Below the pieces are notes generated by a model, which saw nothing but the letters and a program-made list of their open reading frames with translations, did not search any database and had not been told where the DNA came from. A stretch of 64,000 nt of DNA from Agathobaculum hominis. Its GTDB lineage: Bacteria; Bacillota; Clostridia; Oscillospirales; Butyricicoccaceae. Positions 45,898 to 53,740 of the stretch are shown piece by piece (position 1 is the first letter of the stretch; each line of letters begins with the position of its first letter). The translations under genes were made by a program, and so were the position numbers. The stretch is taken from positions 248,001 through 312,000 of the forward strand of contig NZ_JACOPK010000001.1 of assembly GCF_014288055.1 (NCBI RefSeq). The letters run 5' to 3'.

Positions 45898-45974
45898 ATT
45901 ACTTGACGCAGCCTACCTCTAACATAATTTCCGTTATTATTATACCACAAAACAGCTTGTTTTCCTACTGCTTA

Positions 45975-46328
45975 TTACAAAATTCTGTCCGGTTTTACTT
46001 CTTTTATGCTGGGCAGAACGGTTTGTCCGGACATCAGCCATTCGAACTGTTCCTGCGTCATTTCCATGACTTCCTGTCTTGTGCGCGGCCATTGGTATTT
46101 ACCGTCCAGAAGCCGTTTGTACAGCAGCAGAAAGCCATCGCCCTCCCACAAAAGGCACTTTATTTTGTCCGGCTTCCTGCCGCAGAACATAAACAGCACA
46201 TCTTTTTGAAACGGATCTGCATTCAGTTCCCGCCGAATGACAGCCGCGAGTCCGTCTATACCCTGCCGCAGATCGGTATACCCGCAGGCGATGTATATCT
46301 TTTTGAACCCCGTAGCATTATTCAGCAT
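45975..46328 (-). CDS. tnpB: IS66 accessory protein TnpB
   Basis: Intact IS66 OrfB of 117 residues: GFKKIYIACGYTDLRQGIDGLAAVI, LFMFCGRKPDKIKCLLWEGDGFLLLYKRL and WLMSGQTVLPSIKEVKP. Near-identical to the truncated copy at 41024 over the shared part. Without tnpC it cannot work alone. Confidence 0.9.
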   Translation of the reverse strand: MLNNATGFKKIYIACGYTDLRQGIDGLAAVIRRELNADPFQKDVLFMFCGRKPDKIKCLLWEGDGFLLLYKRLLDGKYQWPRTRQEVMEMTQEQFEWLMSGQTVLPSIKEVKPDRIL

Positions 46329-46656
46329 GAAACATGACCCTCAGAATTTGACGAAGCACATCCGGATCTGCATCCGAAATTTCCAGCGTTCCGGCGGATG
46401 TAGTTAATCGCAGCTGTGCGTGAGCGGATGCAGCTTCAGGCTTCAGTGGAATTTCTGCCAGGCAATCCGGCTGACCGCTTTCTAACATATTGCACGCCGC
46501 TCTGCGGTATTTCTACAGATGGTAATAGTAGGAGTTTTCGGATATTTCGCGTTCTGTGCACCATGCCTTGACGGTCAACCCGCTTTCCTGACGTTCTTGA
46601 AAAATCCTCTTCCACTGCTGCATCTGATATTCCCGTTTCACTGCTTTGATTTCCAC
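46318..46656 (-). pseudogene. tnpA: IS66 TnpA with internal stop
   Basis: Same reading frame as the intact copy at 40696, but codon 48 is TAG (46515-46513) where the other copy has AAG within HLKKYRR. Otherwise almost identical. Confidence 0.9.
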
Positions 46657-46831
46657 GTTCAACAACTCCGCTTTTTCTGCTCGTAAAAACTGTGATCACA
46701 GTTTTTATGGGTACCTTTATTCTTGCACAGTTCAGGTGTGCGCGGTAGGTATGGATGGTTGAGCGGGTACTTTTAGTCTTAATACGATTAACCGTGAAAT
46801 CGGTGATATGATACTGCTGGATTGCTGGGAA

Positions 46832-46864
46832 CAGCCTGCGACATGAGATCGCAGGCTGCTTTTA
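46832..46864 (+). terminator. terminator, probably of the ICE core operon
   Basis: CAGCCTGCGA (46832-46841) pairs with TCGCAGGCTG (46849-46858), followed by CTTTT. It lies just beyond the composite transposon's right target duplicate. Since the core operon ends at 40532 with no terminator before the transposon, this is probably the original operon terminator pushed away by the insertion. It could also end the next minus-strand gene. Confidence 0.65.
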
Positions 46865-46886
46865 CATATTATTTATCCATGCAAGG

Positions 46887-47693
46887 TTATTGGGCATCTT
46901 CTACCTGAGCGGATTTCACCTCATTTAGCATATTGAATGGATTGATTTCATGTTCATCAATTCCATTAATCGCGTTCAATGCAGACTGGAACGTTGGATA
47001 ATTCTTTTCGCAAATGGCATCAAAGGCATCTATATCCTGTGTAAATGTTGTAACATCTACCGAGGGTAGCACATTGCTTTCCTCAATCACAGATACTGCA
47101 TCATCAGCAAAAATGGTATCTAACGAGTCAATAGACTGCAATTTCCAAATGTTATTTTCTCGTATCATAGTTGCACTGACAGTATCTTGATTAATCGGTA
47201 CAGCAATTTCAAATTGCTGTGATTCATTACTGCATATGCGTTTGTCGTAAACAACATATGTAGCATCTACAGTTGCTGTCAACTCATCAGCAGATATCTG
47301 AACTGAATGAAAACGATAGTCCAGGATACCGCTGGTAACAGTATAAATTACATCAGTTTGCGAGTCATCTAAATAAGTTTTATTCAGATCAATATAGCGT
47401 TCTCTGCAAACATTATCAGTGCTATAATATCGATTTACTTTTTCTTCATATTCTTTCTGAAGCTCAAGTCGATCGTTCTCGTTTAAGTCGGTGGCACGAC
47501 CACTATCGGATGTGAAACAGCCCAATTCCATTTGAGTTTCTATTGCACCAATAAATGATGTTTGAATATCTTGGACTTGCTGCATCTGATTCTGCGCAGC
47601 AGACTGTGCCGAAAAGGCACTCAAACCGCAACAGGCTATTCCAACGAGCAAGGCTCCACCACATCGCCTAATATAATGATACTTATGTTTCAT
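46887..47693 (-). CDS. exported protein of unknown function
   Basis: Protein of 268 residues; ATG 47693 follows GAGGAGAAAA. A signal peptide (about 1-33, ending AFSAQSAAQ) is followed by a mature part with QMQQVQDIQTSFIGAIETQMELGCF and an NTF2-like stretch DYRFHSVQISADELTATVDATYVVYD. I do not recognise a family with certainty. It is the second gene after a secreted amidase (10-base gap), so the two likely act together outside the cell. Confidence 0.7.
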   Translation of the reverse strand: MKHKYHYIRRCGGALLVGIACCGLSAFSAQSAAQNQMQQVQDIQTSFIGAIETQMELGCFTSDSGRATDLNENDRLELQKEYEEKVNRYYSTDNVCRERYIDLNKTYLDDSQTDVIYTVTSGILDYRFHSVQISADELTATVDATYVVYDKRICSNESQQFEIAVPINQDTVSATMIRENNIWKLQSIDSLDTIFADDAVSVIEESNVLPSVDVTTFTQDIDAFDAICEKNYPTFQSALNAINGIDEHEINPFNMLNEVKSAQVEDAQ

Positions 47694-47703
47694 AATTTTC
47701 TCC

Positions 47704-48357
47704 TCATACATTGAGCGCAAATGCGTATATCGTAGTTGTTTTGGCATGGGCATTACGCTTGTCGGCATGCCAAATAGCATGTTTTCTAAAATAGCTGTGT
47801 TGGTTGATCAAATCACCTGTCACATTTCCATCCGCTGTATCCAAAGACTTCGCATTATCAACTACGAACAGTGCAGCGTGATTCATCTTCCCATCTGTAT
47901 CCCAATCATAAAACAATACTGTTTTCCCTGTATTATAAATTGTCAGGCTTGAATTATTATCTGCATATTTTTTGCCATATTGAGTATCTGTTTTTGCCCA
48001 ACCGCCCAATTTGGTTGCATTTTTGTTATCTTTCAAATAGTTTTTTAATCCATCTGCTAATGTCCATGCAGTGCTATCTTTGCGAGTAGTGCTAACCCCC
48101 GTGCCGGAAGTATAAAGTTTGCTATTCCAAATACTATCTTGTTGCATACCACCAGCATACAAACACTGAGAAACATAGTTGGTGCAGTCGCTATCACCAT
48201 AATTATTATATCCTCCTGCGATTGGTGATCCATTTACCGTCAGGGCATATTTGTCAGAATAAGCAATCGCATCAACTCGACTATAAGCACCTGCACAATT
48301 GAATAATGCTGTTGTGATTATAATTCCAGATAACGCTTTTTTTAACAGGTGTTTCAT
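47704..48357 (-). CDS. secreted amidase-domain protein (Amidase_6 type)
   Basis: Protein of 217 residues; ATG 48357 follows GAGGAGAA. Signal peptide about 1-27. The mature part matches the putative amidase domain PF12671: YSRVDAIAYSDKYAL, YNNYGDSDCTNYVSQCLYAGGM, TAWTLADGLKNYL, DGKMNHAALFVVDN and LINQHSYFRKHAIWH, with Cys in DCTNYVSQ and His in NHAALFVVD as likely catalytic pair. Cell-wall or peptide hydrolysis is inferred. Confidence 0.85.
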   Translation of the reverse strand: MKHLLKKALSGIIITTALFNCAGAYSRVDAIAYSDKYALTVNGSPIAGGYNNYGDSDCTNYVSQCLYAGGMQQDSIWNSKLYTSGTGVSTTRKDSTAWTLADGLKNYLKDNKNATKLGGWAKTDTQYGKKYADNNSSLTIYNTGKTVLFYDWDTDGKMNHAALFVVDNAKSLDTADGNVTGDLINQHSYFRKHAIWHADKRNAHAKTTTIYAFALNV

Positions 48358-48399
48358 AAAGTATTCTCCTCGATTATTTTTTCCCGACATTAGATCCAT

Positions 48400-48755
48400 A
48401 ATGCCATTGTAATCACATTATAAAGTGAGTTTTAATAAGTCCGATGCACCGCTGATGCGGTGAGGTGTCCAGCCGTTCGGTTTTATGTGGACTTTTTAAT
48501 GCACCATTGGACTCACCTACCTTCCGTGCCTGTATCATGCCTTGATTGTATTGGAAATCATCGTCTTGCTTTCCGACAGCGAACCCTTACACGCCATTAC
48601 CCACAGCAGATACACGGTACGTCTTGCCGGACATCGCGGGATAACTTCTACTGATAGCCGTCTTACACTTATTCTAATCGTCAGACTGACTGCTTATGAA
48701 ATCCGTTCTTTCCTATAACTTTGCAGCATTATTCATATCAAACAAAGGTTTCAAG
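48400..48755. other. gene-free gap
   Basis: About 350 bases between the amidase gene and the dGTPase. Several short stems are present (CACCG/CGGTG near 48446-48462; TGTCCA/TGGACTTTTT near 48467-48496, terminator-like on the plus strand). No gene, repeat or insertion sequence was recognised. Confidence 0.5.
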
Positions 48756-50006
48756 TCATTTGTACTCAGGAACATACAAATGATTATATTCTCTCGCCGC
48801 AAATTGATCGGTCATTCCTGCAATATGGTCACAAATCGTTCGGATAAAATTAGGATCCTTTCGCAGCATGTCCTCCTTTAAATTGGCTCTATTCATTTCC
48901 ATGTCATTTCGTTTGCAGTATTTTTCCAGCACATAATCCGGTAATTGTTTCGGATGTGTATAAAACGCTCGGAAAAGTTGCTTAATCAGGTATTCTGATT
49001 TTGCATCCGAAATGCTGATTTGTTCAGAACAGATTACTCGATTGGTGATCAGCTCTTTATAAATCCTTTTACGGTTGTATTCGACTTCTTGTGACAGCAT
49101 AATACATTTTTTATTGATACAATTGTATAGCGACGAATAATCCGGCGAATACGAATCTATATACTCTTCAATCTTCGGGATCGCTGTTTTACATGCATCT
49201 TTAATAAAGTAGCCTACCATACTCTTTATGACAAATGCACGTGTGTCGTATGCAGGTGTTTCCGTTTGTTCTTTCAGGTAAATTCCGTTTTCTTCAGTAA
49301 TTTTTTCGATAAATGGATCTTGACGGATCATATCGAAAGAGATCAGTTTACTCCGTACGCCATCTTCAATATCATGTGTGCATTGCGCAATCTCGTCTGC
49401 CAGTGCAACAACCTGACCTTCGAAAGTGAAAGATTCCTTCTCTAAATTCATATTCTCGAAATGCCCCTTAGGGAATTCAACCAAAGCGCCTTCTGTTTTC
49501 AACGATGTATGCTTTAAGATGCCCTCTCGCACTGCAAGAGTCAAATTTATACCTAAGTAATCATCACATCGGCTTTCAAGATCATCTACAACACGAAGAG
49601 ATTGGAAGTTATGCTTAAAGCCTTCTTCTATCTTCACTTCTTCTAATCCTGCTCCGTACATAAGTATCTTATGCAGCGTTTTTTCTCCGACGTGACCGAA
49701 TGGCGTATGTCCCAAATCATGCCCTAAAGCTATTGCTTCTATAAGTTCGTCATTAAGTTCTAAAACTTTTCCGATAGAGCGCGCAATTTGGCTCACCTCA
49801 AGCGTATGGGTTAAGCGGTTCCGGAAATGGTCTCCCATATTGGCATTGAATATCTGCGTCTTGTGCATCATCCGACGAAAGGCTCGCGAATGCATAATTC
49901 GATCTCGATCTCGCTGGAAGGCATCCCGTTTGCAGATACTATCTTCCGGTGCTTCTTGATGCCTACGTTGATTGAGAAAACTGCTGTTATTAGGCGCGCC
50001 CTTCAT
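48756..50006 (-). CDS. dgt: HD-domain dGTP triphosphohydrolase-like protein
   Basis: Protein of 416 residues; ATG 50006 follows GGAGGAAC and overlaps the upstream gene by 17 bp. The HD metal site is complete: His in RNRLTHTLEVSQIARSIG, HD in EAIALGHDLGHTPFGHVGE, and Asp in ALADEIAQCTHDIEDG. KHNFQSLRVV is the usual dGTPase motif. Such enzymes cut dNTPs to nucleoside and triphosphate; some deplete dGTP to stop phage DNA synthesis. The coupling to an ART-like gene and the cargo setting favour defence over housekeeping. Confidence 0.92.
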   Translation of the reverse strand: MKGAPNNSSFLNQRRHQEAPEDSICKRDAFQRDRDRIMHSRAFRRMMHKTQIFNANMGDHFRNRLTHTLEVSQIARSIGKVLELNDELIEAIALGHDLGHTPFGHVGEKTLHKILMYGAGLEEVKIEEGFKHNFQSLRVVDDLESRCDDYLGINLTLAVREGILKHTSLKTEGALVEFPKGHFENMNLEKESFTFEGQVVALADEIAQCTHDIEDGVRSKLISFDMIRQDPFIEKITEENGIYLKEQTETPAYDTRAFVIKSMVGYFIKDACKTAIPKIEEYIDSYSPDYSSLYNCINKKCIMLSQEVEYNRKRIYKELITNRVICSEQISISDAKSEYLIKQLFRAFYTHPKQLPDYVLEKYCKRNDMEMNRANLKEDMLRKDPNFIRTICDHIAGMTDQFAAREYNHLYVPEYK

Positions 50007-50694
50007 CGTGTTCCTCCTTTTCCTGCAAACCAAACTGATGATAGAAGTATCCCTTTTGATAGCGTCCGTACGTTTTCTTGCAATGACACCCTGAAGAGCA
50101 CGTTCGAATCTTTAAGGGTACTCTTATCTTATTTTCCTTCATACGTTCTTCTAAAGCTGCATATGCTTCTTCAAAGTAAGAGGTATCGTCAATTTTCGGA
50201 TTATCTATTACTATTTTTTCCAGATATTCAAAAGAAAGTGGTTGGTACTGATGCCGAATAGTAATATGCTGTGAAAAATCATTCTTATCGAAGTAATTTA
50301 ACAGTTCTGTTTTCTTCTGAAAGTACCTTTTTTCTTCTGCCAGGTCTGCTTCCCAATAAATAGGATTATCTTTTGTAATTTGCAGTTCCCCTTCGGATAA
50401 TGTGTCGATTACATCAACAGAATATACAAAAGTTACCGGGCCATATTTATTGCGATCATTTCCCCGCTTATGAACATCAACCGAATCGAAGAAGATATCA
50501 TAAAATACATCCACTTGCTGATCATCTTCATCAGACATCTGTGATGTCTGGAAAAGATCGTGGTCCTCGACATATCCTCGCGACAAAAGCCCACCATTTT
50601 CCAAGAAAGTACAAGCCGTTGCAACCGTATTTGCATGATACAAATGCTTTACCTCCTTTTCCTTTAAAATGCTTTTAATTTCTTCATTGGTCAT
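49990..50694 (-). CDS. putative ADP-ribosyltransferase-like (DarT-like) protein
   Basis: Protein of 234 residues; ATG 50694 follows AGGAGG. The first 150 residues resemble the DarT/DUF4433 ART fold: HLYHANTVATACTFLENGGLLSRG matches the His-x-Thr and Gly-Leu-x-Ser-Arg start, PVTFVYSVDVI a core strand, and ITIRHQYQPLSFEYLEKIVIDN the usual closing strand, though the expected catalytic Glu before that strand is not obvious. A Cys/His-rich end (CSSGCHCKKTYGRYQKGYFYHQF) is unusual and may bind metal. It is co-translated with the dGTPase gene behind it. Assignment rests on motif resemblance only. Confidence 0.5.
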   Translation of the reverse strand: MTNEEIKSILKEKEVKHLYHANTVATACTFLENGGLLSRGYVEDHDLFQTSQMSDEDDQQVDVFYDIFFDSVDVHKRGNDRNKYGPVTFVYSVDVIDTLSEGELQITKDNPIYWEADLAEEKRYFQKKTELLNYFDKNDFSQHITIRHQYQPLSFEYLEKIVIDNPKIDDTSYFEEAYAALEERMKENKIRVPLKIRTCSSGCHCKKTYGRYQKGYFYHQFGLQEKEEHDEGRA

Positions 50695-50739
50695 ATATCT
50701 GCGCCTCCTTGGCTTATATTTTCGAACACAGCTTTGAAA

Positions 50740-51972
50740 TCATTCCATCCGGAACAGCCGGTATGTGGTCATGATTGATTGTTCTCGTGTGTAAGGATCG
50801 CTCGGCGCAAAGCGATTGCTGCCGACGCCCTGCATGACCATAGCGCCGTCCTCTGTCTGCATGGCGCTGACCTCGGCCACGGCCGCTTTCGCCCATGTCG
50901 AAATACGATCTGCATCATTGAAAGGCGTGTGTTCGCGATTGGCACGGATGTCGAGAATACCCGCTGCACGAACCAGCATCGTGGCCGCCTGCTCGCGCGT
51001 AATATGGGCGTCCGGTGCAAATCTACCGTTTCCGACGCCGTTCACAATGCCAAGCGACGCACATGCCAAGACATCTGCATTATCCGTGTCCGTAAAACTG
51101 CTGTCCGTGCCGCCGCGATAGACGATCAGCTGCTGAACAGTATTTCCGGTACGTTTCTGTGTGATTGCCGCAACCAGCTGACAGAATTCCTGTCGCGTGC
51201 ATGGTTTTGTATATTGCCGCTGAAGCTCCTCAGGAACCAGTTCCGCCATGACCGCTTTCTCGACTTCGTCCGCAGCCCACGCGCTCATCTGACTGCGATT
51301 CGCCGCCGTTTGCGGTACTGCCGTCGTTTCCTCTCGCATATCGTAATATGCGGTTCGTCCACCCTTGCGGACAGCCAAGAGACCGGAAGCCGTCGAAATT
51401 TCGTCAAATTCTCCCGGGAGGAACACTTTTCCGTCATAGGGGCGCAGCGGTGTCCATGTCTGTCCGTTCATCGTGGCCGCCACGACAATTTCCGGCGGCG
51501 GCGCTTCGGCGCCCTCATACTGTCCGGTCAGCAGTCGAACCGACTGATAACGACACGGCACGGTAAGCTGTCCTTTTTCTGCTGACCAGACGCCGTATAA
51601 ACCATTCTGCACATTCTGCACAACCATGTATCCGCCATCACTGATAAAACCGGCGGCGTGGAGTCCGCTGTCGGAAACGATGTTTCGACCGCTTGCGTTC
51701 CAGAGGAAAATCTCGCTGCCGTTTTTCGCGCAGTAATACGGAACCTGCGTGCTGTGAACGCCTGCCATGCCGTCCGCGCTGCCGATATACGTCAGTTCGT
51801 ACAGATGATACGGTGTTTCGATGATATTTTTATCCGAGTACGGCTCGTAAAGCACATAATTTCCGTTTTCCTGCCGCTGAATATCACGGCCGTACCACGC
51901 TGCGCCCGCGCTCGACAAACACAGGCTGAGTGCCAGGGCGGCCGAGAGTGCTCTGTGGACTATTTGTTTCAT
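50740..51972 (-). CDS. secreted S-layer homology protein
   Basis: Protein of 410 residues with a signal peptide (about 1-24, ending SSAGAAW). The first half is a beta-rich WG-like region (GLYGVWSAEKGQLTVPCRYQSV). The C-terminal 150 residues hold SLH motifs: FTDTDNADVLACASLGIVNGVGNGRFAPDAHITREQAATMLVRAAG and FNDADRISTWAKAAVAEVSAM with FAPSDPYTREQSIM. It faces the leaderless beta-rich gene at 52063 head to head. Wall-anchored, ligand unknown. Confidence 0.85.
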   Translation of the reverse strand: MKQIVHRALSAALALSLCLSSAGAAWYGRDIQRQENGNYVLYEPYSDKNIIETPYHLYELTYIGSADGMAGVHSTQVPYYCAKNGSEIFLWNASGRNIVSDSGLHAAGFISDGGYMVVQNVQNGLYGVWSAEKGQLTVPCRYQSVRLLTGQYEGAEAPPPEIVVAATMNGQTWTPLRPYDGKVFLPGEFDEISTASGLLAVRKGGRTAYYDMREETTAVPQTAANRSQMSAWAADEVEKAVMAELVPEELQRQYTKPCTRQEFCQLVAAITQKRTGNTVQQLIVYRGGTDSSFTDTDNADVLACASLGIVNGVGNGRFAPDAHITREQAATMLVRAAGILDIRANREHTPFNDADRISTWAKAAVAEVSAMQTEDGAMVMQGVGSNRFAPSDPYTREQSIMTTYRLFRME

Positions 51973-52026
51973 ATTAGTTCCACCTTTCTCCTGTTTACAT
52001 AAGCGGAGTTATTTTCTCTTTTATAG

Positions 52027-52040
52027 TTGTTCGCGAACAA
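52027..52040. promoter_or_regulatory. perfect palindrome upstream of the leaderless gene at 52063
   Basis: TTGTTCGCGAACAA is a 14-bp perfect palindrome ending 22 bases before the start codon, next to TATAGT (52022-52027). GTTTACAT lies at 51993-52000. A repressor site is likely by layout; the regulator is unknown. Confidence 0.5.
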
Positions 52041-52062
52041 AATTCATAAAGGAGAAATTCTT

Positions 52063-53142
52063 ATGTATGGTGTACAAACACTGACGATCAATAAGGTTAA
52101 CAATTATGACGGCAGTACCATTGATGGTGGTCTTATCTGGGGCGATGGTCCTGAAGGAATCAGCGCCGCTTTGCTGGATACCGCAGCATACGGTCGTGCA
52201 CTGACAAATGTTAAGCTGACTGCTGGCAAGACCTATGAGGCTGAATATTATCTGCATAATCGCACTGGCACTAATGTAATTATGGCTATCTGCGTTAAGA
52301 ACACTTCGACTAGTCAGTCTGGCTCTGTCACGCTGCTGAAATCCGCCATGGTCAATGCAACGTCTGCAATCTATAAGCAGGGTATGATGGCCTCGTTTGA
52401 GAAAAGTTCTCTTAACCGTACTCTCACGGTCAATCCTGCAACATCCGCTTACTCTGATCAGGGATGTACCGCACTCGTCAATACCGGTGTTCTTTCTAAC
52501 AAGTACATCAGCAATGCTCGCGTGCGCTTCAAGGTGAATTCCGGCTCCGATTTACGTCTGAAAATCATCGTTGTGAAGTACCAGTCTGATTGGCTGAAGC
52601 GAGCAGGTTGGACCAATCTGGTCAATGCTTCCGATTTGAATCAGCAGAATCCATTGGCCGCAAGCGGTACCCCCTATAGCGCTTCGACTTCTTTCACCGG
52701 ACTCTTCCCCAATGTTGCACGCAATGTTACTGTTCCCAATCTCAACCCCTTCCGTCTTTGTTGGGGCGGATACAATAACATGGACGGCGATCCCGTTTCC
52801 GGTTCTATTACTGCCAATTCCACTCGTGTAATCGACTGCTATAACAGTGGCGAATTCGAAGATCCGACGAACACGCTTCCATTCAAACGCAATGGCAATA
52901 AGGGTAATTTCGGTGTTGTTTATGCAATCTATTGCTCCAACGCTAACGCAAATTATATTCGCATCAAGCCCACTCGTGCTCAGGAAGGTAGCTATACCGT
53001 CAAGATCAATGGTATTTGGCAGTCGGTTTCTGCGACCCAGTCTACGCCTGCTAAGTTAGCTCTAAGAGGCGGACATTCCATCTGGTTCGCGCTGACGGGT
53101 GGTAATACCGGTGATATTGAACTCCAGTTTACACAGGGTTGA
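52063..53142 (+). CDS. leaderless beta-rich protein, unknown function
   Basis: Protein of 359 residues; ATG 52063 follows AAAGGAG. There is no signal peptide, membrane segment or SLH domain, yet the composition (Asn, Thr, Ser and Gly-rich, few charges) is like that of surface or spore-coat proteins. Landmarks: IDGGLIWGDGPEGISAAL, AGKTYEAEYYLHNRTGTN, YTVKINGIWQSV and a C-terminal RGGHSIWFALTGGNTGDIELQFTQ resembling a carbohydrate-binding or pre-peptidase-like beta sandwich. Family not recognised. It stands divergent from an SLH gene and ends in a strong terminator. Confidence 0.75.
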   Translation: MYGVQTLTINKVNNYDGSTIDGGLIWGDGPEGISAALLDTAAYGRALTNVKLTAGKTYEAEYYLHNRTGTNVIMAICVKNTSTSQSGSVTLLKSAMVNATSAIYKQGMMASFEKSSLNRTLTVNPATSAYSDQGCTALVNTGVLSNKYISNARVRFKVNSGSDLRLKIIVVKYQSDWLKRAGWTNLVNASDLNQQNPLAASGTPYSASTSFTGLFPNVARNVTVPNLNPFRLCWGGYNNMDGDPVSGSITANSTRVIDCYNSGEFEDPTNTLPFKRNGNKGNFGVVYAIYCSNANANYIRIKPTRAQEGSYTVKINGIWQSVSATQSTPAKLALRGGHSIWFALTGGNTGDIELQFTQG

Positions 53143-53222
53143 AATAATTTCTACTCCATATTATATATAACAATCTTGTACTGTAATATGTGACATTTCC
53201 CCTCAAATATTTTTTAACCACG

Positions 53223-53257
53223 CTTCCCCATGCTGCTCTGATCGCAGCATGGGGAAG
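53223..53257 (+). terminator. terminator after the leaderless gene at 52063
   Basis: A 14-bp perfect stem (53223-53236 with 53244-53257) lies 80 bases after the stop codon; a modest T content follows. Confidence 0.8.
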
Positions 53258-53410
53258 TGTTGCTCCCATTAAAATAAAAGCCAAGCAAAAGAGAACCAAG
53301 ATATGAGATACCCGTCAACCATCCCGCATCTCGCGAAGCGTGAGATCATAGTAGCAGAACGATTCGTAACGTCTCGAAACGTTCTGCACTGTATTGGGGG
53401 AGGTATTGAA

Positions 53411-53735
53411 ATGATATCCATCGAGTTAAAACATCGGTCACAGCTTGCGAAATGAACAGAACTCATAAAAGAATGCCGTAGCAGTGGGCTGTCGGTAAGA
53501 GCGGGTTTCAGCAATCGAACAATACATACTATCGATAGAAACGTGCGGTACTAACGGGAGCTGAAGCAGATCTGCGTCCGGATGCTCCGCTCTTTGCGGA
53601 AGTGCCAATGCCGCAGCAGATGAACCTGAACGCAGCAGCACTTGCCGCATCGGTGCAGCGTGTCCAGACATCCACACCAGATGCGATGCCGACCAGCTGA
53701 AAACGCTAGTTGAACTTCTACGGCTGAATTTTTAG
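53411..53735 (+). pseudogene. decayed IS66-family TnpA remnant
   Basis: From ATG 53411 the frame reads ISIELKHRSQLAK, stop, TELIKECRSSGLSVRA, which matches IS66 OrfA (DNA-binding start with CRSSGLSV). Further on, LRADAPLFAEVPMPQQMNL follows in another frame and decays before 53735. It belongs to a different IS66 subgroup from the copies at 40583 and 46770. No other part of that element is seen. Confidence 0.7.
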
Positions 53736-53740
53736 TAAAC

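Larger units (their letters stand above)
45898..46770 (-). mobile_element. IS66-family element, right copy, missing tnpC
   Basis: Inverted copy with its outer end at 46770 (GTACCCGCTCAACCATCC inverted). It keeps tnpB intact and a tnpA with a stop codon; tnpC and the inner inverted repeat are gone, probably lost at the IS256 boundary. Confidence 0.82.
40575..46778. mobile_element. IS66-based composite transposon carrying a CBASS operon
   Basis: Two IS66-family copies in opposite orientation form the ends (outer inverted repeats starting GTACCCGCTCAACCATCC at 40583 and, inverted, at 46770). The 8 bases TTTTAGTC occur immediately outside both outer ends (40575-40582 and 46771-46778). IS66 elements duplicate 8 bp of target, so the whole 6.2 kb unit moved as one. 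Inside are the two CBASS genes and an IS256-family element. All but one of the IS66 genes are damaged or truncated, so it is probably no longer mobile. Confidence 0.88.

Noticed and set aside
44581..45905. Target-site duplication of the IS256 element
   Set aside because: The bases outside the two GTTCGCAAAA ends (ATAATTAA and ATTACTTG) do not match, so none is claimed.
46436..46699. An 87-codon frame at the right IS66 end, matching one at 40653-40916
   Set aside because: Both are the same out-of-frame reading of tnpA, not a separate gene.
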